Assembly (NCBI GenBank): GCA_937910385.1
Contig: CALEPT010000094.1
Span: 1 to 9,388, forward strand
Reading direction: 5' to 3'
From: an uncultured Ruminococcus sp.
Lineage (GTDB): Bacteria; Bacillota; Clostridia; Oscillospirales; Ruminococcaceae
DNA: 9,388 bases
Shown one piece after another: positions 1 through 7,127 of this stretch. The translations under genes were made by a program, and so were the position numbers. How positions within the stretch are numbered: position 1 is the stretch's first letter; each line of letters begins with the position of its first letter. Below the pieces are notes generated by a model. It ran no database searches. It saw only the letters and a program-made list of their open reading frames with translations, and was not told where the DNA came from.

Positions 1-36
1 GCCCATAATTTCAGGCTCGGTAACCCACTTTTTCCG

Positions 37-69
37 TTAAGGGAAGCTGACTAATATGTCCGCCCTTAA
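37..69. repeat. Inverted repeat just downstream of metG
   Basis: TTAAGGG (37-43) and CCCTTAA (63-69) form a perfect 7-bp inverted repeat. A shorter inner pair GAC/GTC (49-51, 58-60) could extend the fold. It begins 5 nt after the metG stop codon on the minus strand. Neither side is followed by a clear T-tract, so it is not a standard intrinsic terminator. It could be a weak terminator, an mRNA 3' end structure, or part of a leader for the next gene outside the window. Confidence 0.4.
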
Positions 70-73
70 ATTA

Positions 74-2077
74 TTATTCAGCCTGTGTGAACTGGCTTTC
101 GTGGCGCGTGAAGAAGTCTGTGCGCGGGGGGAGGAATTTCAGCTTGTGCTGTGAGCCTGTGAAGTAAGTCAAGGGTTCGAGGATAGTCTCCCACGACCAT
201 ATTCGCTCATCGACCTGCAAGTATTCGCGCAGCTTTTCCGTGCCGAACGGAGCCATGGGGTGCAGCAGGATTCCCGCAATGCGTATCATGTAGAACAGAT
301 TTGCGAGGGACTGCTTCAGCTGCTCTTTGTTCTCATATTCGCCCGTGAGCGCCTTTGCCATATATTTGCTGCCGTTTCTTATATAGCTGTCGAGCACGTA
401 GGTACACTGGTGGAACGCGAATTTCGACATATGCCGCTCGTATTCGAGGACAGCCTTTTTCGCCTCCGCAAGGAACTTCTCCTCGGGCGCATTGTCGGGC
501 ATAACGCCGTCGAGCTCCTTCTGAGCCGTGTAGAACGCCGTGCGGATCATTCGGTTGTAGACGTTCGAGAGGAGGAGACCGTCCTTTACAACGGGGTCTG
601 CGTCATCGGGCTTTGCGTCGGGATTGTAGGGCTTTGGCATGAAGCTCACCGAGCGCTGTCCGAGACCGAGACCGAGCCAGTGCATTCGCAGCTGCTCGGG
701 AGTGTAGTGCTCAAGCAGGTCGTCCGCCATGGGGGGCTTTACCGCACCCGAGCTCGAAGCCTTTTTGTCGAGGAAGAGTATGTGGTGGTTCGCAATGATA
801 ACGGGCATTTGCAGCTCGCCCTCGGGCGGAGCGGCGGTCTTTTCCGCAGACTCCTGCTGAGCCATCCACATCGCGGGTTCTGCAATGCCGTAGAAGTAGA
901 TATTGTCCTGACCGATGAACTGGTAGACTCCCGAATCCTTGCTGCACCAGTAATCGCGCCATTCTTCGCGGTCTCTGCCCTCTGATTCGAGGTAGGTCTG
1001 AGTGAACGAGATAGGCGCCCAGAGCGACTCGGGCCATACCCAGACGGTAAGTCCCTCAACTCCGTCCATAACGGGTGCGGGAACTCCCCACTCGATGTTT
1101 CCCGTGAGGCGGAACGGCACGAGGGTCTTGCCCGTTCTGTAGCGAATGCCGTTTTCGGTGAGAATGCGGCAGGCTTCGTCGCAGTCTGAGAGCTTGTCAA
1201 ATTCGATCGTGAACGAGGGCTTTTTCGGCTCCTCGAGGTAATTATGCTCGGGCATCGAGACCCTGAGCGATAGGTATTTCTCCTCAAACTCACGCTTTAC
1301 GTAGATAACCGGCTTTTTCAGGAACTCGTCAATGGTCTTCCAGACTACGGGGCGCACGTCCTTGCGCTTTTTGAGCTCCTCGACCCAGTTTTTCATGAGC
1401 TGCTCGTAGTCGCGCAGCCTGAAATACCAGTTGGTTACGGGCTTCATGGTGGGAGTTTCGCCCGTGAGCGTGCTGACGGGGTTTATGAGGTTTTCGGGCA
1501 TATACTGATGACCGAGGTCGCATTCGTCCGCGTAGCCCTTTTCGGAGGTGCAGCCCTCAACGGGACATTTTCCGATGACCTGCCTTCCGTTGAGGAAAAC
1601 TCCTGCCTTTTCGTCGAAGAACTGCATGGTGGTAATGCGGTCGAGCTGTCCCTTTTTGTGGAGAGAGCTGATGAAGCGGTCCGTGACCTCGGCGTGTATC
1701 TCCTTGCTCCTGCCGAGCCCCGAGGCTGCGAAGAGGTCAGGGGAGATACCGTAAGCGTCGAGGGTCTCCTGCTGCTTGTCGTGGTTTTTCTGTACGAACT
1801 CCTCAAGAGTGCCGTCGAATTCGCCGTTTTTGACCTTTACTCTCCAGCCCTCGGCGATAGGGGAGCCGTAGCAGTCCGTACCGCCGACGAAGATGACATT
1901 TTCCTTGCCTATCCTGTCGCGCATGAAGCGTGCGAAGGTGTCGGCGAATACGAACATTCCGCCTACGTGTCCGAAGTGGAGCTCCTTGTTGCCGTAGGGC
2001 ATACCGCCCGTGATAACGGCTCTTTTCGGGAACACGGGGCGGGGGATTTCAAAATTCTTATTGTTTTTGTCTGACAT
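74..2077 (-). CDS. metG: Methionyl-tRNA synthetase-like class I aminoacyl-tRNA ligase
   Basis: Predicted to charge tRNA-Met with methionine in the cytoplasm (667 aa). The Rossmann domain carries MPYGN followed by HFGH at residues 34-37, a variant of the HIGH motif. A zinc-knuckle-like insert has C171, C176, C186 and H190, followed by an INP...NWYFRL block (199-221) typical of the MetRS connective domain. NIEWGVPAP (327-335) and FIGQDNI (387-393) match the conserved MetRS core. The anticodon-binding helical domain follows, with a Y-I-R-N-G-S-K-Y block late in the protein. The second signature reads KASSS (439-443) where KMSKS is expected, so the second lysine is missing. There also appears to be an extra stretch of about 60 residues around 258-318. 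No C-terminal Trbp111-like tRNA-binding domain is seen. ATG is preceded by AGAGGAA with 6-nt spacing. It lies 123 nt after the polysaccharide operon and has its own likely promoter. It could be the main MetRS or a divergent paralogue. Confidence 0.9.
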   Translation of the reverse strand: MSDKNNKNFEIPRPVFPKRAVITGGMPYGNKELHFGHVGGMFVFADTFARFMRDRIGKENVIFVGGTDCYGSPIAEGWRVKVKNGEFDGTLEEFVQKNHDKQQETLDAYGISPDLFAASGLGRSKEIHAEVTDRFISSLHKKGQLDRITTMQFFDEKAGVFLNGRQVIGKCPVEGCTSEKGYADECDLGHQYMPENLINPVSTLTGETPTMKPVTNWYFRLRDYEQLMKNWVEELKKRKDVRPVVWKTIDEFLKKPVIYVKREFEEKYLSLRVSMPEHNYLEEPKKPSFTIEFDKLSDCDEACRILTENGIRYRTGKTLVPFRLTGNIEWGVPAPVMDGVEGLTVWVWPESLWAPISFTQTYLESEGRDREEWRDYWCSKDSGVYQFIGQDNIYFYGIAEPAMWMAQQESAEKTAAPPEGELQMPVIIANHHILFLDKKASSSGAVKPPMADDLLEHYTPEQLRMHWLGLGLGQRSVSFMPKPYNPDAKPDDADPVVKDGLLLSNVYNRMIRTAFYTAQKELDGVMPDNAPEEKFLAEAKKAVLEYERHMSKFAFHQCTYVLDSYIRNGSKYMAKALTGEYENKEQLKQSLANLFYMIRIAGILLHPMAPFGTEKLREYLQVDERIWSWETILEPLTYFTGSQHKLKFLPPRTDFFTRHESQFTQAE

Positions 2078-2083
2078 GATATT

Positions 2084-2118
2084 TTCCTCTTTAAGATCGT
2101 TAAATCATAATTATAGCA
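2084..2118 (-). promoter_or_regulatory. Probable metG promoter (extended -10) and ribosome binding site
   Basis: On the minus strand a perfect TATAAT (2110-2115) is preceded by TGC (2116-2118), making an extended -10. No good -35 hexamer sits at 16-18 nt; the best position reads CTCCAA. Transcription would start near 2103 and give a leader of about 26 nt, too short for a T-box. The AGAGGAA ribosome binding site is at 2084-2090. Confidence 0.6.
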
Positions 2119-2145
2119 AACGACAAAATATTTTGGAGTTTGCTA
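2114..2145. repeat. Near-perfect 32-nt palindrome overlapping the metG -10
   Basis: TAGCAAAC (2114-2121) and GTTTGCTA (2138-2145) are perfect inverted arms. Between them lies the 12-nt palindrome CAAAATATTTTG (2124-2135), flanked by one mismatched dinucleotide on each side. The element overlaps the -10 of the metG promoter and the place where a -35 would be, so it could be an operator. As RNA read from the upstream operon it could fold into a long hairpin, but only a weak U-tract follows, so it would be a poor terminator. Confidence 0.6.
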
Positions 2146-2163
2146 TTTGCCGATCCGCACGGA

Positions 2164-2179
2164 GCAAACGTTAGTTTGC
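2164..2179. repeat. Second GCAAAC/GTTTGC inverted repeat
   Basis: GCAAAC (2164-2169), loop GTTA, GTTTGC (2174-2179) is a perfect 6-bp inverted repeat with a 4-nt loop. It uses the same half-site as the palindrome at 2114-2145. It lies 21 nt after the stop codon of the glycosyltransferase gene on the minus strand and has no U-tract. Confidence 0.55.
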
Positions 2180-2200
2180 GTATGTGCGAGGCAATTTAAA

Positions 2201-3274
2201 TCATTTATTATCAATGAAGCCTCTGAGCTGCTTTTCAAAAATGTCCCTGATGTGCTCGTAAGAGAAGTCCTCAAGCCGCCTGTTCTGACCTTCGATAACA
2301 GAGCTCCGCAGCTCGCTGTCGGTCATCAAACGGTGAATGACTCTGGACACAAAAACGGGATCATTGCTGTCGAGGAGCACTCCGCTCCCTCCGAGCGTAT
2401 CGGAAATAGCGCTTGTATCATAGGCAATTATCGGAACATGGAAAAACATTGCCTCAGCAAGCGGCACACAGAAGCCTTCATGCTCGCTCATACAGACAAA
2501 TGCTGAAGCAGTGCGGTAATATGCCAATATTTCGCTGAATTTTATGTGACCTGTAAAAATCACATCGTCTCTGAGACCGAGCGCTGCAGCATACCGCACA
2601 AGGCGCTCGTAATAATTTTCCATGCCGAGGTAAGACCCCACGAGTATCAGTCTTGCCTCCGGGTCAAGCTTCTTATACTGATAAAATGCCCTTATGACAT
2701 TTTCCTGCTTTTTATTGGGAGCTATCCTGCCGACGAATATCAGGTTATGCCGTCCGTCGCCGAATTTTTTCATTATCTCCTCATCGGGAGCTTGCTCATA
2801 ATCGCTGAACTTAATAAGTATGGGTCTTACGTCGATAGGGCAAGTATAGCCCATTTTCACGAGCTCCGACTTATTGTAGGCAGAGTCTGCCAGAACGTGA
2901 TCGACCTTGTCTTTCAGGAAATCCACTCCCTCATAGCCGTACTCGGTCAGAGTTGTAGCGGCAATGCTGTAGGGTCTGAAAAATTCCGGCGGTGTAATGT
3001 TATGGTATACCATTATCCTGCGGCAGTCATAATCGCCTATTTTGAAGGTAAGGTCGGTTCCCGTTGACTTATGATACAGAATAATGTCATCACGGCTGAC
3101 ACTGCGGAGCTTTTCTATCTTCTGAGCAGTTCCGGAGGGAAGCCTTTTGTCGATATTTTCGGCATATATCTCGGTCTGGAAGCCCATATCGCTTATAGCG
3201 CCTTTAAGAGCAATAGTATCATTACCGATAGCGTCGCCGAAAGACATTGTCGGAAGAAGCTGGATTATCCTCAT
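2201..3274 (-). CDS. Glycosyltransferase family 4 (GT-B fold)
   Basis: A 357-aa retaining GT-B glycosyltransferase, predicted to transfer a sugar from a nucleotide donor onto a growing surface glycan on the cytoplasmic side. The N-terminal Rossmann-like domain opens with IIQLLP and carries VYHN (89-92). The C-terminal domain has FVGRIAPNKKQE (180-191) with R183 and K188 in the usual donor-binding places. It also has LILVGS (209-214) and the EX7E motif from E266 to E274 in EGFCVPLAE. No signal peptide or transmembrane segment is seen. Its ATG overlaps the TGA of the gene before it by 4 nt (ATGA), which implies translational coupling; an AGAGGG ribosome binding site lies inside that gene's end. 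It is the last gene of the export operon and its only glycosyltransferase. Donor and linkage cannot be read from sequence. Confidence 0.9.
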   Translation of the reverse strand: MRIIQLLPTMSFGDAIGNDTIALKGAISDMGFQTEIYAENIDKRLPSGTAQKIEKLRSVSRDDIILYHKSTGTDLTFKIGDYDCRRIMVYHNITPPEFFRPYSIAATTLTEYGYEGVDFLKDKVDHVLADSAYNKSELVKMGYTCPIDVRPILIKFSDYEQAPDEEIMKKFGDGRHNLIFVGRIAPNKKQENVIRAFYQYKKLDPEARLILVGSYLGMENYYERLVRYAAALGLRDDVIFTGHIKFSEILAYYRTASAFVCMSEHEGFCVPLAEAMFFHVPIIAYDTSAISDTLGGSGVLLDSNDPVFVSRVIHRLMTDSELRSSVIEGQNRRLEDFSYEHIRDIFEKQLRGFIDNK

Positions 3275-3753
3275 TCTTCCCTCTGCTTTCCGAGCTGACT
3301 GCGAAGCTGCTCATTTTCCCGTTCAAGCTTATCCAGCCTTATTGCCAGCTCTTTCTGTGAGAGCTCGAGCATAGCAAGCTTGTCCTCGACCTCGGAAATA
3401 TCCGCCGCAGAGGAGCTGTTCCTCAGAGTATTGAGTACCGTCACCGTATTGGCATTAAAGTCGTCCTGCTCAAACACAACAGGCTCAACGTAGAACTTTG
3501 TCAGCTTCCTTATGACCTTCTTGAAAAATACCTTTACAGGATTTCCCTGAAGCTCTTTATACGGCTGGATATAATAGCGTGTGTTGAGGTATCTCAGCGC
3601 ATTATCGGCTGCTTCATCTGAGCCCGTCTCGACCTGAGCCGGCTTTTTGTACGGAACGTCCTCAAAGCTGAGCATATCGGCGGTGAGGTTCTTTTCCTTT
3701 ATCTCGCGCCTTATATCCGCCATTATTTCCTCAATATTTATATTATTTTCCAT
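3271..3753 (-). CDS. Small coiled-coil protein of the polysaccharide operon
   Basis: A 160-aa protein with no catalytic motif. Residues 6-20 (INIEEIMADIRREIK) resemble the N-terminal tag of many polysaccharide-cluster methyltransferases and glycosyltransferases. Residues 72-92 are basic and hydrophobic (K74, K78, K79, R82, K83, K86 among V, F, I, L) and could be an amphipathic membrane-binding helix. The following EQDDFNANTV (95-104) also recalls the region that precedes the catalytic domain in those fused enzymes. Residues 118-158 are strongly charged with leucine spacing and predict a coiled coil. My reading is that this is a stand-alone version of the N-terminal scaffold region normally fused to an enzyme. 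ATG is preceded by TAAGGAG with 6-nt spacing, the TAA being the stop codon of the methyltransferase. Function unknown; a tether or scaffold is inference. Confidence 0.8.
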   Translation of the reverse strand: MENNINIEEIMADIRREIKEKNLTADMLSFEDVPYKKPAQVETGSDEAADNALRYLNTRYYIQPYKELQGNPVKVFFKKVIRKLTKFYVEPVVFEQDDFNANTVTVLNTLRNSSSAADISEVEDKLAMLELSQKELAIRLDKLERENEQLRSQLGKQREE

Positions 3754-3763
3754 GATAAACTCC

Positions 3764-4924
3764 TTATTTTACCGCAATAACGGCATAATCCTGACTTCCG
3801 AATATCATATCCGAAACGCGCTTTACCGCCTCGTTGAATTCATTGATATTTTCCGCATCCGCTCTGAGCGCAGGTATCTCAAACGAAGGCTTGCTGCTCT
3901 CGGTATATATTATCTGTATATTCTTAAATCCGGCTTTTTCAAGATAATACTGCATAGTCATCGGATGAACCGGTTTTATATGCGACGGATCGATATAAAA
4001 AGCATTGGTATAAATCGAAAGCGAGGTAGGATTGGGGGTCTCAATTACGATACAGCCTCCCTCAGAAAGCTTTTCATAGGCAGTATTGCAAAGCCTGATT
4101 ATCTCATGGGTCTTGAGGTGCTCTACCACCTGTCCCACGAAAATACCATCCACGCTGTCACATGTTGAGAGGAACTGCGAACCGTCTCCGCATCGAGCGT
4201 CCAGTCCCTTCGTTGTGCAATAATCTGCATACGGCTCGTAGATATCTACACCAACGGCGTTAATGCCGTTATCCTTCATGAGCGAAAGAAATTCGCCTCT
4301 GCCGCAGCCGATATCCACAACGTGTTTCTTATCCCGGAAATATCCAAGGTAAGCTTCCTGTGCTTTCTTTATGCTGTCGATAGATCCGCGGAAATGGTTC
4401 TCAAAGTCAAAATAATCTATCTCCTCGTAATCCGAACCGCTCTTGGCATTAACAACGGCAGCAGCGCTTTCTGCTCCGCTTATACTGCCAACAGAAGCGG
4501 AGGCTGATGCCTTTTTAATATCCTTTTCAACACTTGTGAGCTTGTACCTTACAAATTCGGTTTCACTTTCAAGCTTTTCTATCGCGGTATTGTTGTTTCT
4601 GAGATTCAGGCAGGCATTTTCAAGATCCTGTCTGATTATCCTGCTTGTTTCCCCAAGCTCTTCGTCAGTTTTTTTGCTTTCTTTAACCGCAGTATCTATA
4701 TTTTCCCTCAGCGTACTTACGTTTTCTTCTGATGCCGATTCGAGTGCGTTTATACGGGCATTGCACTTATCTACCAGCTCATTTATAAGCTCATCTTTTT
4801 TGTTGAGCTCTGCTTCGACCTCGTCGAAGCATTTCAATATATGCCCGAATATTCTCTGCTTGAATCTGGCTTTAAGACCGGTCTGGGATCTGATCTCCTG
4901 TATATATTCCGGAAGTTTGCTCAT
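3764..4924 (-). CDS. Coiled-coil SAM-dependent methyltransferase, WbdD-like capping enzyme candidate
   Basis: A 386-aa class I methyltransferase (Methyltransf_11/23 type) that probably methylates a glycan or its terminal residue. Residues 30-138 are charged and heptad-like and predict a long coiled coil. A Ser/Ala/Gly-rich linker follows at about 139-165. The Rossmann methyltransferase domain spans about 170-386. Motif I is VVDIGCGRGEF (202-212), which binds SAM. The acidic end of strand 2 is D227 in VGVDIY. DGIFVGQVVEHL (259-270) and VIETPNP (293-299) are the later family motifs, and HPMTMQYYLEKAGF (320-333) is typical of this group. No kinase domain is present, unlike E. coli O9a WbdD. The ribosome binding site AGGAGA lies about 9 nt before the ATG. 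The gene sits 54 nt after wzt and 10 nt before the small coiled-coil gene, which supports a role coupled to export. The substrate is not known. Confidence 0.88.
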   Translation of the reverse strand: MSKLPEYIQEIRSQTGLKARFKQRIFGHILKCFDEVEAELNKKDELINELVDKCNARINALESASEENVSTLRENIDTAVKESKKTDEELGETSRIIRQDLENACLNLRNNNTAIEKLESETEFVRYKLTSVEKDIKKASASASVGSISGAESAAAVVNAKSGSDYEEIDYFDFENHFRGSIDSIKKAQEAYLGYFRDKKHVVDIGCGRGEFLSLMKDNGINAVGVDIYEPYADYCTTKGLDARCGDGSQFLSTCDSVDGIFVGQVVEHLKTHEIIRLCNTAYEKLSEGGCIVIETPNPTSLSIYTNAFYIDPSHIKPVHPMTMQYYLEKAGFKNIQIIYTESSKPSFEIPALRADAENINEFNEAVKRVSDMIFGSQDYAVIAVK

Positions 4925-4978
4925 TCTCTGAATCTCCTGTAATTGATTTGCAAGGACTTACGTCCATTTAATGGCTGT

Positions 4979-6277
4979 TTACAGCTTCCAGCTGTGAGGT
5001 ATTCTCACAACTCCTACGTCTCCGAGCGAGGCAAGCATTTCTATCTTGCACGCCTCCCTGTAGTAATCGACGGGAATACCCTCACCCGTTTCGATAGCGA
5101 AGTCAATGAGGTACTCGCCCGCAAGCAGCTCAACGTCATCGAGAGCTATCTCCACCGATCCGCTTTTTGTAAGATCGAACCGTGCAAGCTTGTCTATTCT
5201 CGTATTAGTGCCATAGCACTGAACGCCGTCGCGGTTGAAAATGCCTATGCCGAACACAGCATCGCTTATCTTCTCCTTGACTGTGTAGTCGAGCCGAAAG
5301 ATTATCTTCTGACCCGTGCGGAATGCTGTTTGAGGCGAACCGTCGGCGGTAGTTATCCTTATCTTGCGAATGCGCGCCTTGCCGCTGCCCCATCGCTTGA
5401 TATCGGGCTTTTCCTCCTCTTCGTGAGCTTCCTCCTCAGCCGCAGAAGCATTGGTTTCCTCCTGCTGAGGCTCATCATTCTGCTGCTCGGCAGCAGCCTC
5501 TGCTTTTTCAAGTGCTTTCTGATTATTTTCCTGCAATTTTTTGCTCATGAAGTCGAGGTATTCAAGGTCTATCTCCTTGGGCGGACCCTCTGCGCGGACA
5601 AGTCCCTCATGTATCCAGATAGAGCGGTCACAGATCTGTTCTATCTGACCGAGCGAATGCGAAACTATGACTATCGTAGTACCCTGAGCCTTTATCTCGC
5701 GGAGCTTGTTAAAGCATTTTGTCTGGAAATTCGCATCACCAACAGCGAGTATCTCGTCGATGAGGAGGATATCCGCGTCAACGTTGATAGCGACTGAGAA
5801 TGCGAGCCTCATGTACATACCGGATGAATATGTGCGCACGGGATTGTCAATAAAATCCCCGAGCTCTGAAAAATCCACTATCTCCTGCAATCTGCCGTCT
5901 ATTTCCTTCTTTGTAAGACCAAATATAGAGGCATTGGTGTAGATGTTCTCTCTGCCGCTCATATCGGGGTGAAATCCCGCACCAAGCTCAAGAAGGCTGG
6001 ACACTCTGCCGTTCATGGTTATTTTTCCGCTGTCGGGATACATTATTCTCGTCAGGAGCTTCAAGGTCGTGCTCTTGCCGCAGCCGTTATGTCCGATAAG
6101 ACCGATAGCCTCGCCCTTTTTTATCTGAAAGCTGACGCCCTTGAGCACCTTTCGCTCTTCGTAGCGATTGCGCTTCCTGAAAAGCAGCTTTTCCTTCAGT
6201 TGACCGCCCTTATCGAGATATATCTTGAAGCTCTTGGTAATATTTTCTACGTCAATAACAATATCGTTCTTTTGCAT
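4979..6277 (-). CDS. wzt: Polysaccharide ABC exporter ATPase with C-terminal glycan-binding domain (Wzt)
   Basis: A 432-aa cytoplasmic ATPase that powers export of a finished polysaccharide through the partner permease. Walker A is GHNGCGKST (62-70). ELGAGFHPDMSGREN (97-111) is the hallmark of the Wzt/TagH/RfbE group. The ABC signature is YSSGM (150-154), Walker B is ILLIDE (170-175) with catalytic E175, and the switch histidine is H207. A low-complexity Glu/Gln/Ala linker runs from about 250 to 291. A C-terminal domain (about 295-432) begins with WGSGKARI and has the beta-sandwich pattern of the Wzt_C domain, which in E. coli O8/O9a binds the capped chain end. The start codon shares one base with the stop codon of wzm (TAATG), and GGAGGAA lies inside the end of wzm, so the two are translationally coupled. 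The C-domain argues for recognition of a specific, probably methylated, glycan end. Confidence 0.93.
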   Translation of the reverse strand: MQKNDIVIDVENITKSFKIYLDKGGQLKEKLLFRKRNRYEERKVLKGVSFQIKKGEAIGLIGHNGCGKSTTLKLLTRIMYPDSGKITMNGRVSSLLELGAGFHPDMSGRENIYTNASIFGLTKKEIDGRLQEIVDFSELGDFIDNPVRTYSSGMYMRLAFSVAINVDADILLIDEILAVGDANFQTKCFNKLREIKAQGTTIVIVSHSLGQIEQICDRSIWIHEGLVRAEGPPKEIDLEYLDFMSKKLQENNQKALEKAEAAAEQQNDEPQQEETNASAAEEEAHEEEEKPDIKRWGSGKARIRKIRITTADGSPQTAFRTGQKIIFRLDYTVKEKISDAVFGIGIFNRDGVQCYGTNTRIDKLARFDLTKSGSVEIALDDVELLAGEYLIDFAIETGEGIPVDYYREACKIEMLASLGDVGVVRIPHSWKL

Positions 6278-7053
6278 TACAATTCCTCCGCAAAACGCTT
6301 CTGGAGCTTATTGAAGACAAGTCCGCCCAAAATCAGGAAGAATATGCCGAGGCCGGCGGCGGAAAGCAGCGACGTCAGATCCGGGATCTGCTTGCTGTAA
6401 AGAACAGCCCTGTAGCATTCAATAACGTGTGTCATAGGATTAAGATTGAATATCGGCATAAGGCGTTCCGGAACAATAGATTTATCATACATGATAGGCG
6501 TCATATACATCCACGCCATTGATACTATGCCGAGGATATGCTCAAGATCCCTGAAATAAACGGTTATTGCAGAGGTAAGCATAGCCATTCCCAATGCAAG
6601 CACATACTCAACTATCATGATGACAGGAAGCGTCAGCAAAGCAACGAAATTCACACCTGCACCGGATACGATTATAACAGCAAAAATTACTATGAAGCAC
6701 AGCAGCATATTCACAAAGCAGCTTGTTACATAGGATATCGGTATGACCATTCTGGGAAAGTATATTTTCTTTATCAGGTCTTTCTGAGCAACGACCGATG
6801 CCGCGCCCACCGTAATGGACGATGAGAAAAAAATCCACGGTATCAGCGCAACGAAGAGATACAGATAATAGCGTTCTATGTTGGTTTTGAGAATAAAAGA
6901 AAACACAACTGTATAGACCACAAGCTGGAGCAGCGGATTAATGAATGTCCACAGAAATCCAAGAACAGAACCCTTATATCTGCCCCTCAGATCTTTTTTT
7001 ACAAGGCTGAATATCATCTGCCGGTAAGCATACAATTCTTTTAAATTGTTCAT
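6277..7053 (-). CDS. wzm: Polysaccharide ABC exporter permease (Wzm)
   Basis: A 258-aa integral membrane protein of the ABC-2 type, the channel half of the exporter. Length is normal for Wzm/TagG/RfbA. About six hydrophobic segments are visible (roughly 33-54, 63-85, 108-130, 138-162, 173-190 and 232-248). The conserved LGFLWTFINPLL (31-42) follows the basic cytoplasmic start. KDLIKKIYFPRMVIP (91-105) and FNLNPMTH (202-209) are also family landmarks. It is the first gene of the operon. The ATG is preceded by AAGGAGG with 4-nt spacing, and a consensus promoter lies about 70 nt upstream. It overlaps wzt by one base. O-antigen-type, teichoic acid and other cell-wall glycans are all possible cargo for this family; a Gram-positive host favours a wall glycan. 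Confidence 0.93.
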   Translation of the reverse strand: MNNLKELYAYRQMIFSLVKKDLRGRYKGSVLGFLWTFINPLLQLVVYTVVFSFILKTNIERYYLYLFVALIPWIFFSSSITVGAASVVAQKDLIKKIYFPRMVIPISYVTSCFVNMLLCFIVIFAVIIVSGAGVNFVALLTLPVIMIVEYVLALGMAMLTSAITVYFRDLEHILGIVSMAWMYMTPIMYDKSIVPERLMPIFNLNPMTHVIECYRAVLYSKQIPDLTSLLSAAGLGIFFLILGGLVFNKLQKRFAEEL

Positions 7054-7081
7054 TTATCCTCCTTAAAGGTATGCATAAAAC

Positions 7082-7099
7082 TATCCGCATTACCGGATA
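7082..7099 (-). other. Small stem-loop in the wzm leader
   Basis: TATCCG (7082-7087) and CGGATA (7094-7099) pair perfectly around a 6-nt loop. It lies in the approximately 68-nt leader between the predicted transcription start (near 7121) and the wzm start codon. It does not cover the ribosome binding site. It may stabilise the mRNA or mark a protein or RNA contact; no known riboswitch is recognised. Confidence 0.45.
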
Positions 7100-7127
7100 C
7101 GAGCATAATTTTCCATTGTATCATTTT

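Noticed and set aside
1..73. c-di-GMP-I or glutamine riboswitch resemblance (GGTTACCGA, CGGAA..GTGGG)
   Set aside because: Only isolated short matches; the other conserved blocks of either class are missing in the bases available.
260..985. 241-codon open frame on the plus strand within metG
   Set aside because: It is antisense to a clearly conserved synthetase, has no ribosome binding site and no domain; open antisense frames are expected in GC-rich codon usage. The same holds for 1508-2074.
2078..2200. T-box leader for metG
   Set aside because: The likely transcript start leaves only about 26 nt of leader, and no T-box sequence or specifier stem is seen.
4954..4965. Small GGAC/GTCC hairpin with a GTAA loop between wzt and the methyltransferase
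   Set aside because: Only 4 bp, no T-tract; too weak to call a terminator or a regulatory element.
4943..5797. 284-codon open frame on the plus strand within wzt
   Set aside because: It lies opposite the Wzt coding region, including its Walker B and signature motifs, and its residues follow from the complementary codons. No start signal or family match.
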